Part shown: positions 1 to 8,626 of the stretch, piece by piece | Numbering within the stretch: position 1 is the stretch's first letter | Layout: each line of letters starts with the position of its first letter | Source: Bacteroidota bacterium | GTDB taxonomy: Bacteria; Bacteroidota; Bacteroidia; Chitinophagales; Chitinophagaceae | NCBI GenBank assembly: GCA_016706595.1 | Contig: JADJJH010000009.1 | Span: forward strand, 1-39,277 | Reading direction: 5' to 3' | DNA length: 39,277 nucleotides | The notes under the pieces: model-generated | What the model was told of the DNA's origin: nothing | Seen by the model: only the letters and a program-made list of their open reading frames with translations | The model's database searches: none | Made by a program: the position numbers and the translations under genes

Positions 1-319
1 AAATTTGATTTTACAACACAATGGGTGACAGACAGCGTTTGCCTGATATATAAGCAAATCTGGAAGCGTATCGACTTTTAACTTATTCGCCAAATTATTT
101 TAGAATGTTAGGACAAATTGCCCCCGTGATGAAACAACTTGGTTGTATGTAGAGTAGTGAAAGTAGACGCTACTTACAGAGGATGTGATTATAGATGGGG
201 CAAATCCGTTTGGAACGTATTTTGATGCAGGAAATGTTTGGGGACCTGTATTGGGTAAGTACTATATGCCGGATTCAGATACACAATTAAATGAGTATTA
301 CAAAACGCCAACTCCATAA
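1..319 (+). pseudogene. 3' end of an unidentified, frameshifted gene
   Basis: The last 45 codons (182-319, stop TAA at 317) read cleanly and include the stretch NPFGTYFDAGNVWGP. Upstream, protein-like pieces in other frames (for example YFRMLGQIAPVMKQLG near 104-150 and KVDATYRG near 160-182) suggest that the same gene continues to the window edge with two or three frameshifts. I do not recognise the family. The small, aromatic and Asp/Asn-rich composition would suit an exported protein, but that is a guess. No start is present, because the gene enters from outside the window. Confidence 0.4.
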
Positions 320-356
320 ATCATCCTCACCTTTCAAACAGGTCATTTGGAGAAGT

Positions 357-443
357 AATACCAATGTGATTTGTGTCGTAGACCAAATCTTACAGTGGTT
401 TATGCCGATTAGATAGCTGTTCAGACCAATTTATTGGTCTGTT
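357..443 (+). repeat. R2 structured repeat, copy A
   Basis: This copy matches the reverse complement of 19959-20059 over almost its whole length and is a diverged relative of 26215-26314. It holds two hairpins. The first pairs GATTTG (368-373) with CAAATC (384-389), extended by GTC/GAC with one bulged T. The second is the near-perfect palindrome CAGACCAAT-TT-ATTGGTCTG at 422-441. Between them the frame reads ACAGTGGTTT then GCCGATTAGATAGCTGTT. There is no open frame and no transposase nearby. It could be a REP/MITE-like element or a structured RNA. Confidence 0.7.
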
Positions 444-1115
444 ATGGAAAATCATTTCAGGTATCAACTCCCTGTTTTCAAGGCTTCGGCTTCCTCGTAT
501 TGGTACTTTCTATCAAACACTGAAAATAGAACATATGTGCCTTTTGAAATTGAGAAGTTGTATTCCCTCTTGGGAGGGCAAGGGGGTGAGTAAAAAGTCA
601 AAAATTTTGTAAACGTATTGTCTAATTAAATTAAAAATAAATATGGTAATGTAAAATGCTAATCTTGAGTTTTTACTTGCATTTTGCATTATTCCACATC
701 TAAGCCAAGCAAGAAAAAGAAGTAGCCATTACAGAAACCATTTCAAATGTTGAATTGCAAAAGTTGAAAATTCAATAAATTATAGTAAAATTATTAAAAA
801 AGCAAATTGGGATTATGATGGAAAAGAACCGACGGACCCGTTGCTTGCCTTCAAAAATTCCCAACGCCTGATTGAGAAGGTATTCTGCAGATTCGGGTTA
901 TGATACAGAGAAGTATGATTTGGTGATTTATATAAAAGTGCAATTTATGATATCATTATGAAGGAGTAATTTGTATGCTTGAAAACTGTTACGCAGAACA
1001 ATTGGCAAAAAATCTTGAGTAACGAAGAAATTTGAAGCCAATTGAGTTTATGTTATTTTAGTTAGGTTTTGCAATGGTCTTACTTGATGAGTTGGTCATT
1101 AGCTAATTTCATTCT
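444..1115. other. Stretch without an intact gene; decayed coding remnant at 808-969
   Basis: No open frame of useful length is seen on either strand. From 808 a protein-like piece reads WDYDGKEPTDPLLAFKNSQR and, after one or two frame changes, TEKYDLVIYKSAIYDIIMKE with a stop at 967-969. This looks like the C-terminus of a real protein that has decayed or is poorly sequenced; the family is not recognised. The rest (444-800 and 970-1115) is AT-rich and shows nothing I can name. Confidence 0.35.
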
Positions 1116-2337
1116 GTGCGAAAAATTATCAACGATCCGGTGCATGGCTTCATCACCATTGATGATGAATTAAGTTTATCTGCATTATTTCTATTCTTGC
1201 TCAACGCTTACATGGTTAAGCAAATGGCTTTATGTTTGGTATATCGGTGCTGTGCATACACAAGATTGCATCATGCATTGGAAATTGCTTATCATTTAAT
1301 GCATTGTGCTGTTGTTGAATACGTCAAGGAATAGAAATTACAGATAAAGAAGAACAAGCTGTAAAAATAGCTATTCTATTACATATATTGGGCATGGTCC
1401 ATTTTCGCATGCACTTGAACATGCTATCGTTGATGTTAGCACGAATCACTGTCGGTTCTTATCATGCAAAAACTTGCTGAAGAATTGCATCAAACAGGGG
1501 TAATCGAAAAAGATGGTTTTAAAACTACCATTGAAATTTTTAAAGGGATTTATTCTAAAAGTTTCTGCACCAATTAGTAAGCAGTCAGTTAGATGTTGAC
1601 CGTATGGATTATTTGGCAAGAGATAGTTTTTTTACCGGCGTTTCAGAAGGTGCGATTGGTTACGAGTGGATTATTAAAATGCTAACCGTTTTGTGAATGA
1701 CGAATTAGTTGTTGAAGAGAAAGGATTACTCCATTGAGAAATTTTAATTGCGCGTCGACTTGTGTATTGGCAAGTGTATTTGCATAAAACCGTGCTAAGC
1801 TCGAATTGATGTTGGTGAATTTATTAAAACGTGCGAAGTACTTAGTAAAGCAAGGCAAACATCTTTTTGCAACCCCTTCGTTACAATATTTTTTTGCATG
1901 ACGATTTTGAGATAACAGATTTTACTTCACATCCTATCGCTTAACGCATTTTCGCGAACTCGATGATTTTGATGTGGTGAGCGCGGTAAAAGTTTGGGCA
2001 CATCATGAAGATCGCGTATTAGCTGATTTAAGTTCTCGATTACTGCACCTGACTTATTTAAGGTGAGTTTTTGCAAGATGAATCTGAAGCCAACATTATG
2101 CAGATGAAACTGAAAGTGCAAGAATTAGGGGCTTAGTGAAGATGAATTACCTTATTATTTTATTGAGGATACCACTTCTAGCAGTACCTATAATGCAGGT
2201 AATGAAATGATTCAATTTTATACAAATCAGGTGAAATTAGAGATATTTCGAAAGTTGATAATATTTTATTAGCGAGGGGCTTTAGTACCCATAAAAAACA
2301 TTACATTCTATTTTTTGAAACTAAAGCCATTATATGA
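1116..2337 (+). pseudogene. HD-superfamily phosphohydrolase (COG1078-like), heavily frameshifted
   Basis: Pieces in all three frames assemble into one protein. It starts at GTG 1116 with RKIINDPVHGFITIDDE, then HTRLHHAL, then after a frame change a restorable HD signature (LLHDIGHGPFSHALEH, about 1378-1425), then SQLDVDRMDYLARDSFFTGV and finally DELPYYFIEDTTSSSTYNAG. This is the SAMHD1-like/COG1078 family, metal-dependent phosphohydrolases that often act on nucleotides. Members commonly sit just upstream of lpxD in Bacteroidota, as here. The restored stop at 2335 overlaps the lpxD ATG at 2334. With at least six frame changes in 1.2 kb it cannot make a protein as read; I favour poor consensus near a contig end over true decay, but cannot exclude a real pseudogene. 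Confidence 0.7.
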
Positions 2338-3369
2338 AGTTTACGGCTCAGCAAATAGCCACGCTTGACAAGGACGAATTGAGGGCGATGCCAATACACA
2401 AGTCCAATCGTTTTCGAAAATCGAAGATGGTAAATCAAGGAGATTTATGCTTTTGGCAAATGCCAAATACGAAAGTATTTGTATACATCGTCAGCAAGTG
2501 TAATCATCGTCAATGAAAGTCTGGTTTTATCCAAGGCCATTCAGGCAACTTTAATTCGGGTGAATGATGCCTACGCTGCTTTTGCGGTGCTTTTGCAAAC
2601 CTACCAAGAACTTACAGCAGCTAAACCTCCACAAGGAAAAGAAGAATTTTGTTTTGTATCGCCTGAGGCAAATATTGATGAAACAGCTTATATAGGTTCA
2701 TTTGCCTACATAAGTAAAGGGGTTAAGGTGGGAAAGAATTCGGCCATTTACCCGCAAGTCTTTTTAGGCGAAAATGTGAAAGTAGGGGAGGGTGTGATTA
2801 TTTATCCCGGTGTAAAAATTTATAAAGATTGTGTAATCGGGAATCACTGTATAATACACGCTGGAACGATAATTGGTAGCGATGGTTTTGGTTTCGCACC
2901 TGAAAATGGAAGTTTTAAAAAGATTCCGCAAATTGGCAATGTTATCGTTGAAGATGATGTTGAGATTGGCGCCAATTGTACTATCGATCGAGCAACCATG
3001 GGTTCAACTATAATTAAAAAGGGAGCCAAGCTCGATAATTTAATTCAGATTGCCCATAATGTTGAAGTTGGCGAAAGTACAGTGATTGCGTCTCAGGCGG
3101 GTATTTCAGGAAGCACCAAAGTGGGGCGTTATTGCATGGTGGGCGGACAAGCCGGAATTGTTGGGCATATTCGTATTGCAGATGGTGCGAAAATTAATGC
3201 ACAAAGTGGGGTGGCAAAGCAAATTGATATTCCGAATTCATCCCTAACCGGTTCGCCTGCATTTGATTATGTACCTTCCTTGCGCAGTCAGGTGGTATAT
3301 CGTAACCTGCCCGAAATGCAAAAACGAATTGAAGCCTTAGAAAAGAAATTACAAGAACTTACAAAATAA
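2334..3369 (+). CDS. lpxD: UDP-3-O-(3-hydroxyacyl)glucosamine N-acyltransferase LpxD, N-terminus frameshifted
   Basis: LpxD adds the second 3-hydroxyacyl chain, carried by ACP, to UDP-3-O-acylglucosamine in the cytoplasm, a middle step of lipid A synthesis. From about 2479 the frame is clean and shows a left-handed beta-helix of hexapeptide repeats (IGSFAYISKGVKVG, IYPGVKIYKDCVIG, IIHAGTIIGSDGFGFAPE, VEIGANCTIDRATMGSTIIK), with the histidines of HAGTIIG and IAHNVEVG in the expected active-site places, and a C-terminal coiled helix ending RIEALEKKLQELTK. The region 2334-2480 must be read through two or three frameshifts (MKFTAQQIA at the start, then SFSKIEDGK and ANAKYES). The total of about 345 codons is the usual family length. 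It overlaps the upstream HD gene by an ATGA junction and lies 26 bp before lpxC-fabZ, so the three are probably co-transcribed. Confidence 0.93.
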
Positions 3370-3395
3370 GTTTTTCATACATTTGAAAATTATTC

Positions 3396-4811
3396 ATGGA
3401 ACAGATAAATCAACAAACATTACAATCCGAATTTACGATAGAAGGCGTGGGATTACATACGGGTGTGCATACTACAATGACCGTTCAGCCGGCAAATGCC
3501 GGATTTGGCATTAAATTTCAACGAATTGATTTGCCTGGCGAACCCATTATGAAAGCCGATGTTGACTATGTGGTGGATACATCTCGTGGCACAACCCTTG
3601 AGCATAATGGAGCCAAAGTTTGTACAGTAGAACATATTTTATCTGCCCTTACCGGTATGGGTATCGATAACGCATTAATTAAATTAAGTGCCGAAGAAAT
3701 TCCGATTGCCGATGGTAGTGCCAAAGTATTTGTAGATGCCATTGAACGAGTTGGCATAGAAGAACAAAATGCAAAGCGTATCTATTTTTCAATCGATACG
3801 AACCTAACTTATATTGATGAAGAGAAGAATGTTGAAATGGTAGCTACCCCAAGCACCGATTATAAAATCACCACCATGATTGATTTTAACTCGAATGTTT
3901 TGGGTACTCAACATGCTTACATTAAAGGATTAAAAAATTATAAAAAAGAGATCGCCGATTGCAGAACCTTTTGCTTCTTGCATGAAATTGAATATCTACA
4001 TAGTAAAAATTTAATTAAGGGCGGTGATATTGATAATGCCATTGTGGTAGTCGATCGTGTATTGAGTGATGAAGAATTGAATAAATTAGCTAAACTTTTT
4101 AATCGAGAGAAAATTGAAGTGAAGCAAGAAGGTATTTTGAATAATGTAAAACTTCATCATACCAATGAGCCGGCCCGACATAAATTATTAGATATTGTAG
4201 GTGATTTAACTTTAATTGGTTATCCTATTAAAGCCAATATCATTGCGTATCGTCCTGGCCATAAAACCAATGTGGCCTTTGCAAAAAAGATAAAAGAGTA
4301 TATCAAGAAGAATAAGAATATGTTAGATGTTCCGGTGTATAATGCAACCGAGCCTGCCATTTTTGATATCAATTATATTTCAAAGCTTTTACCGCATCGT
4401 TATCCATTTTTATTGGTTGATAAAATCATTGACCTAAGCGATAATCATGTAGTGGGTATTAAAAATATCACCATTAATGAGCCATGTTTCATGGGGCATT
4501 TCCCCGATAATCCAATTTTTCCGGGTGTATTGCAATTAGAAGCTTTGGCACAAACAGGAGGCGTGTTAGTATTAAATAATCAGGGAGGTCCAGAGAAAAA
4601 ATTTGATACTTATTTTTTGAAAATTGATAACGCTCGTTTCAAACAAAAGGTAATGCCCGGCGATACATTAATATTAAAAATGGAATTGATTTCTCCTATC
4701 CGTCGTGGTATTTGTGAAATGAAAGGAACAGCCTATGTAGGAAATAAAATTGTATGTGAAGCCGATTTGATGGCGCAAATTGTGCCGAGAGAAAGTCGTG
4801 AAGGAAAGTAA
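3396..4811 (+). CDS. lpxC-fabZ: Bifunctional UDP-3-O-acyl-N-acetylglucosamine deacetylase / 3-hydroxyacyl-ACP dehydratase LpxC-FabZ
   Basis: A fusion of 471 residues typical of Bacteroidota. The N-terminal part (about 1-310) is LpxC, the zinc enzyme that deacetylates UDP-3-O-acyl-GlcNAc, the committed step of lipid A synthesis. Its zinc ligands are visible in VEHILSAL (His near 79) and in HKLLDIVGDL (His near 262, Asp near 266). The C-terminal part (about 325-471) is FabZ, the hotdog-fold dehydratase of fatty acid elongation, with LLPHRYPFLLVDKI, then GHFPDNPIFPG holding the catalytic His, and QLEALAQTGG holding the catalytic Glu. The frame is intact, in contrast to the genes upstream. In most relatives lpxA follows at once; here it does not, and the accessory island begins instead. 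Confidence 0.97.
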   Translation: MEQINQQTLQSEFTIEGVGLHTGVHTTMTVQPANAGFGIKFQRIDLPGEPIMKADVDYVVDTSRGTTLEHNGAKVCTVEHILSALTGMGIDNALIKLSAEEIPIADGSAKVFVDAIERVGIEEQNAKRIYFSIDTNLTYIDEEKNVEMVATPSTDYKITTMIDFNSNVLGTQHAYIKGLKNYKKEIADCRTFCFLHEIEYLHSKNLIKGGDIDNAIVVVDRVLSDEELNKLAKLFNREKIEVKQEGILNNVKLHHTNEPARHKLLDIVGDLTLIGYPIKANIIAYRPGHKTNVAFAKKIKEYIKKNKNMLDVPVYNATEPAIFDINYISKLLPHRYPFLLVDKIIDLSDNHVVGIKNITINEPCFMGHFPDNPIFPGVLQLEALAQTGGVLVLNNQGGPEKKFDTYFLKIDNARFKQKVMPGDTLILKMELISPIRRGICEMKGTAYVGNKIVCEADLMAQIVPRESREGK

Positions 4812-4890
4812 AATTTTCTCCCCTTATAGATCTTCTAAGGTTAACTCGCATGTTGGCGTCAACTTTAAATGAATTGCTTAAATAATAGAT

Positions 4891-5289
4891 ATGCTACTAC
4901 AGTCAATTCAGTATTTGAAGAATAATTTGGAAATTACTGGGATACTTATCTTGTTTTTTTTAGTATCTATATATGCGGCCTATAAAAATTATAGATTTGA
5001 TTCATTAAAAATGTATACAATCTGTAAAGTCATTTCTGTAGAAAGTGGGGGTGAAGGGGGAATGAATGTTAAGGTTAGAGTGTATTATAAAAGTGGGTAT
5101 GATTTAGTAATTGATAAAACCGGTGTTACACCTGGCGATTTTTATTATTGCTCATTTGTTCCAGAGCAACCAGTATCAGAGTTGTTCATCTTGCCAAATT
5201 TGAAAGTAGCTAATGGAGTTAGAGATTGTATTCTAAATGATACTTCTTTTAAAGGGTGGGATACTCTTCCTACTGGAGCTAGTTTGTAG
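4891..5289 (+). CDS. Small membrane-anchored protein of unknown function
   Basis: 132 residues. One strong hydrophobic segment at about 15-32 (ITGILILFFLVSIYAAY) is followed by a soluble part rich in beta-type residues, with a glycine-rich turn (ESGGEGGMNVKV) and YYKSGYDLVIDKTG. This suits an inner-membrane anchor with a short domain on one side. No family is recognised. It sits 79 bp after lpxC-fabZ and is the first gene of the accessory island. The open frame, an ATG start and an ordinary composition support a real gene, but nothing in the sequence points to a role. Confidence 0.6.
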   Translation: MLLQSIQYLKNNLEITGILILFFLVSIYAAYKNYRFDSLKMYTICKVISVESGGEGGMNVKVRVYYKSGYDLVIDKTGVTPGDFYYCSFVPEQPVSELFILPNLKVANGVRDCILNDTSFKGWDTLPTGASL

Positions 5290-5322
5290 GTGGAGTCTTT
5301 ATCACAAATATGACTTTTCTCT

Positions 5323-5511
5323 CCGCAGTCTCGGCTATTATTCAAAATACTATCACCGCTCAAATCTTGTTGCCGGACTCTGCGGCTCGGCAGTATTCGC
5401 ATCTTTATATTTTTTTCAGTATCAAGTTTCCTAACACAGTGTCCGGTAGATTTTAGTGCTAACGTAATTACTCTATACGAATGCTGAGAATTCTGCGGCG
5501 AGAAAAGTTTG
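5323..5511 (+). repeat. R1 repeat, copy 1
   Basis: The core TCTCGGCTATTATTCAAA followed by ATACTATCACC is shared with copies at 10530 and 20135, all in the same orientation. The core is enclosed by short inverted arms (CCGCAG at 5323, CTGCGG at about 5380-5385), so it can fold as a hairpin of about 63 nt. Copies 1 and 2 also share a right-hand extension to about 5511, including GTATTCGCAT and a second CTGCGG-like box. The span 5290-5593 holds no gene apart from this repeat. Confidence 0.75.
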
Positions 5512-5593
5512 GTAAGGATGTTTTACATTTGAAAAGGTGATTAGTTTTAGCTTGTGATAAAGATGAAAAAATTGGAGGTATAAGTAAACAGCG

Positions 5594-6474
5594 ATGAAAA
5601 AAGAACAAATGAAAATATCCATCCGTTTTTTTGATGATCGTGAAGTGCGAGCTGTTTGGGATGATGAGCTTGCCAAATGGTGGTTTAGTGTATTGGATAT
5701 AGTAGGCGTTTTAAACGAAGAACTTGATTATAGCAAAGTCCGGAATTATTGGAAATATTTGAAGGCCAAAATGAAAAAGGAAAACAGTCAGTTGGTTAGT
5801 GCCACTACCCAACTGAAACTGATGGCTGCCGATGGTAAAAAATACAAAACCGATATGTTGGATAGCGAAGGTATTATAGATCTATCCAAACATTTTCCCA
5901 ACAACAGGGCTATGAAGTTTTTAGACTGGTTTCTTTACAGCGACACCAGCATTGACGGACAAAGTAAGAAGAAAGCCTATACCTTGTTTGAAAGCAATTT
6001 GATAAACGAATTTGAAGTGGGTGCCACCAAAGGTTTGCAACAAATACACGCTTATTTGTTTGGTGGCTTGTATGATTTTGCCGGCCAAATTAGAGAAAAA
6101 AGCATTTCAAAAGGCGGTTATCGGTTTGTGCATGCCCATCACTTAAAAAGCACATTGCAACAAATAGATGCTATGCCACAAATTACACTCGAAGAAATAA
6201 TTTTAAAGTATGCTGAAATGAATAAGGCTCATCCTTTCATGGAAGGCAATGGCAGAAGTACAAGAATATGGCTAGATATGATGCTTAAAAACACCTAAGA
6301 AAATGCGTAGACTGGAGCAAAATAAGAAAAGAGAATTACATGAACGCCATGATTATTAGTACAATTGATAGCAGTGTATTAATGCAGCTGATAGAAACCG
6401 CATTAACTAATAAAATTAATGACAGGGAAATGTTTATGAAAGGTATCGACTACTCGTATTACTACGAAGAATGA
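5594..6474 (+). CDS. BRO-N / Fic domain fusion protein, broken by a one-base deletion
   Basis: The first 115 or so residues resemble the BRO-N domain of phage antirepressor-type proteins (WWFSVLDIVGVLN, YWKYLKAKM, DGKKYKTDMLDSEGIIDL). Residues 130-293 form a Fic domain, with FAGQIREKSISKGG and the motif HPFMEGNGRSTR at 213-224; Fic enzymes typically transfer AMP or a related group from a nucleotide to a target protein. The frame stops at 6298 after LKNT, but adding one A to the run of five at 6287-6291 restores the usual Fic C-terminus (VDWSKIRKENYMNAMIISSI to GIDYSYYYEE, stop at 6472). This gives 293 residues. No inhibitory (S/T)xxxE(G/N) motif is visible. Sequencing error, slippage-based switching or a young pseudogene are all possible. 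Confidence 0.8.
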
Positions 6475-6480
6475 TTAAAG

Positions 6481-6522
6481 AAATAGATGTCAGATGTCAG
6501 GAAATAGATGTCAGATGTCAGG
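6481..6522 (+). repeat. Two tandem 21-bp units, inverted match at 6859-6872
   Basis: The unit AAATAGATGTCAGATGTCAGG occurs twice without change, starting 7 bp after the restored Fic stop. Its right end (CAGATGTCAGGAAG, 6512-6525) is the exact inverse of CTTCCTGACATCTG at 6859-6872, so these arms enclose the 156-bp tandem repeat between them. Confidence 0.75.
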
Positions 6523-6545
6523 AAGAACTCGCCTGAAGAATCCCC

Positions 6546-6857
6546 TTTTCGAATTTCAAATAAAGCACTAAAATCTAAATACTAAATCCGAAGGGGATTG
6601 TAATTGAGAAGATGTTAGGAAAGTGGGGTTCGAGATTCGGGGTTCGGGGTTCGCAAATTGAACTTGCTTGTAGGATCACTTCTTCGAATTTCGATATTAG
6701 TTTTTCGAATTTCAAATAAAGCACTTAAATCTAAATACTAAATCCGAAGGGGATAGTACTTGAGAAGATGTTAGGAAAGTGGGGTTCGAGATTCGGGGTT
6801 CGGGGTTCGCAAATTGTACTTGCAAGTAGTATTACTTCTTCGAATTTCACTATTAGA
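6546..6857. repeat. Two tandem copies of a 156-bp noncoding unit
   Basis: CGAATTTCAAATAAAGCAC starts at 6550 and again at 6706. The units stay nearly identical to CTTCTTCGAATTTC near 6680 and 6836. Each contains GGGGTTCGAGATTCGGGG followed by a further GGGTTCG repeat. The two copies differ at only a handful of positions. No frame is open through both. The span 6475-6887 holds only these repeats. Confidence 0.85.
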
Positions 6858-6887
6858 CCTTCCTGACATCTGAACCCTGACATCTAA

Positions 6888-7133
6888 TCAACTCATTCTA
6901 ATAAACACCCATCCTTTATTGTCGGGTAACCTGCCTTGACTAAATCTACGATTACTATTTTTAGTATAATAGTTAGCGATATAGTAGGGTGCTCGTTTGC
7001 CCGGCCAGTCGGTTTTTGATATTTCGAGTGATTCGCCAATTGCCAATTTACTAAGCCAGGTTCTAAGGGCAGTTTCGCGGCCTTTTCTGTAATAGGCTAA
7101 TTCTTCGGTTTCTTGAATTGATTTTATTTTCAT
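6888..7133 (-). CDS. Small conserved-looking basic protein of unknown function
   Basis: 81 residues from the ATG at 7133, which starts MKIKSIQETEELAYYRKG; a longer frame to 7190 exists, but its extra residues are low-complexity. The body reads TALRTWLSKLAIGESLEI and ends in RRFSQGRLPDNKGWVFIRMS. Basic residues and the NRRFSQGR segment recall small proteins that accompany phages and accessory regions in Bacteroidota, possibly nucleic-acid binding. No defined family can be named. Its stop codon lies in the right inverted arm of the neighbouring repeat block. Confidence 0.6.
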   Translation of the reverse strand: MKIKSIQETEELAYYRKGRETALRTWLSKLAIGESLEISKTDWPGKRAPYYIANYYTKNSNRRFSQGRLPDNKGWVFIRMS

Positions 7134-7310
7134 GATTTTAGTATTTAATATTTTGATGAGAAGCGTTTTAAAATTTAATTTTTTTACCACTATAGGTAAA
7201 TAGCAAATTGTGATGGTAATTTTTAGTTTTTCATAGAAGTATATAGTTTCTAAACAAATGAGCTAAGTGCAGTGCTTCAAAAGCCCAAGGCATTTTTTAT
7301 TTTCATAAAA

Positions 7311-7383
7311 TCCCGAAGGGATGACATAACTATAGATATAAAAAAATCAATAGTATGCATCAACCCCAAAGGGGTGACATTAT
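7311..7383. repeat. Pair of short REP-like palindromes
   Basis: TCCCGAAGGGATGACATA at 7311-7328 and ACCCCAAAGGGGTGACATT at 7363-7381 share the same plan: a small stem (CCC..GGG or CCCC..GGGG) followed by TGACAT. Elements of this form are common between genes in Bacteroidota. The surrounding span 7134-7460 has no gene. Confidence 0.6.
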
Positions 7384-7471
7384 GGTAAAATCTGTTCCCT
7401 ATCATCTAAAAATTGACAAATTTTATCGGTTGCTCAACACATTTTATTGAACCGCGAACACTATGAGCATA

Positions 7472-7660
7472 CCACTGCATACGAATTACACACCGTTGCA
7501 TATGAATTACACACCGTTGCATATGAATTACACACCACTGCATACGAATGACAGACCACTGCATATGAATGACAGACCACTGCATATGAATGACATGCCA
7601 CTGCATACGAATGACATACCACTGCACATGAAAGACACACCACTGCATGTGTTTTTACAC
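7472..7660 (+). repeat. 21-bp minisatellite, eight full units and one partial
   Basis: Units start at 7472, 7493, 7514, 7535, 7556, 7577, 7598, 7619 and (partial) 7640. A typical unit is CCACTGCATATGAATGACA plus two variable bases, with no spacers. On the plus strand from ATG 7463 it would encode heptads of the form PLH(M/T)N(D/Y)x, but because 21 is a multiple of three all frames stay open. Changes at CCA-CTG to CCG-TTG and CAT to CAC are silent only in the PLH frame. The plus-strand frame runs on antisense into the gene at 7715-8206, so I do not call it a gene. Confidence 0.85.
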
Positions 7661-7714
7661 AAAAAAACTAAAAATAGACCGCCGAAGCAGCCTATTTTCC
7701 TGAGTTGTAGCGAA

Positions 7715-8206
7715 TTATGGATTTGCAGCGGGAACACTTTCAACAGGTGTTTGCGCAAACAATGGAGCAATATCATCGATAAAACTTTGAATACCCGGAA
7801 CCGTTCCGGCGGCTTGTGCACGTTGGGCAATATCGTACATGGCGATCATGTATTCGTAGACGTTATTTTCGGCAACCATACTTAATTCATCAAGGTTTTC
7901 GATGGCTTTGTACAGCAAAGCTTTTTGCTCACGAATACGTGTTACCGAATCGAAATTGGTTTTAGCATCGGCGAGCGACATAAATCCCGGCAATACGGTA
8001 GCAAAATTGTTTACATGAATGGTCATGGTACGAAGTGCAAAAGGCCAACGAATGTTATCTATCGTATTTAGCCTTTTTTTAGCCTCAGTGTCGAGGTCTA
8101 CCGAAGCCACGGCAAGGCCTGTGGTAATAACGGTATTAATTGCGGTTTTAATAGCGGTGTCCTGTAACGCTGTTAATGTAATTGGACTTGGGAGTTGAAT
8201 AGCCAT
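7715..8206 (-). CDS. Protein of unknown function, 163 residues
   Basis: It begins MAIQLPSPITLTALQDTAI, has an alanine/threonine-rich first third, a central DNIRWPFALRTMTIHVNNFA, then a mostly helical part (EQKALLYKAIENLDELSMVAENN) and a proline-rich tail. No signal peptide or membrane segment is seen. I do not recognise the family. It stands alone between the minisatellite, about 60 bp beyond its 3' end, and its own likely promoter at 8240-8267. Regular codon use and a long clean frame make it a convincing gene. Confidence 0.7.
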   Translation of the reverse strand: MAIQLPSPITLTALQDTAIKTAINTVITTGLAVASVDLDTEAKKRLNTIDNIRWPFALRTMTIHVNNFATVLPGFMSLADAKTNFDSVTRIREQKALLYKAIENLDELSMVAENNVYEYMIAMYDIAQRAQAAGTVPGIQSFIDDIAPLFAQTPVESVPAANP

Positions 8207-8239
8207 TTTTTTATTGGGTTTTAAAGTTAATTAATATAC

Positions 8240-8267
8240 CAAACCTAGAACCAGCCTTTTAAACAAA
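8240..8267 (-). promoter_or_regulatory. Likely promoter for the gene at 7715-8206, with upstream direct repeats
   Basis: On the minus strand this reads TAGGTTTG (8247-8240), a match to the Bacteroidota -7 box TAnnTTTG, with TTTG at 8267-8264 as a possible -33 box (16-bp spacing, slightly short). The ATG lies 33 bp downstream. Two direct repeats AACTAGGGAAATT at 8283-8295 and 8303-8315, 20 bp apart, lie just upstream and could be an operator. Confidence 0.45.
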
Positions 8268-8493
8268 AAAGCACTTTCCGCTAACTAGGGAAATTAATTC
8301 ATAACTAGGGAAATTTGCCTTTAGTTAGGATTTGAGGGTAGGGAAAAAGAGGGTATTTTAGGGGAGGGGATTAGTGGAATTTGAATAATTGGCAACCTCA
8401 ACATGCGCATCCGTGAACCAAAACTACCTATTCATGAACTTAGGCTACCAGTTTATGAAGTTCTAAAAAAGCAATATGTTTTTATATTACATT

Positions 8494-8501
8494 TAGGTTT
8501 G
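8494..8501 (+). promoter_or_regulatory. Possible -7 promoter box for the PIN-GNAT-EVE operon
   Basis: TAGGTTTG matches TAnnTTTG and lies 126 bp before the chosen ATG at 8627. No clear TTTG box is found at the expected distance upstream, so support is partial. Confidence 0.35.
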
Positions 8502-8626
8502 GAAAAATAAATCAACTGTATGCAATTTCGTTCCCAGGAATGGTGAAGATAGATGAAGAGGTAGGAATGATTGGTATATGGTTGTTATGTGCTTGCTGTG
8601 ACATCCAACTTAAAATAAACCAACAA

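Noticed and set aside
4891..5289. Diverged lpxA in the expected position
   Set aside because: The product has a membrane segment and no hexapeptide repeats; it is half the length of LpxA.
6620..6820. tRNA gene suggested by GGTTCGA-like boxes
   Set aside because: The boxes belong to the GGGGTTCG repeat; no cloverleaf arms or acceptor stem can be formed around them.
7472..7660. CRISPR array
   Set aside because: Units are contiguous with no spacers, are only 21 bp long, and there are no cas genes.
7406..7830. Minus-strand proteins read through the minisatellite
   Set aside because: All frames stay open only because the unit is 21 bp. The minus-frame products are repetitive, and the observed silent changes do not fit those frames.
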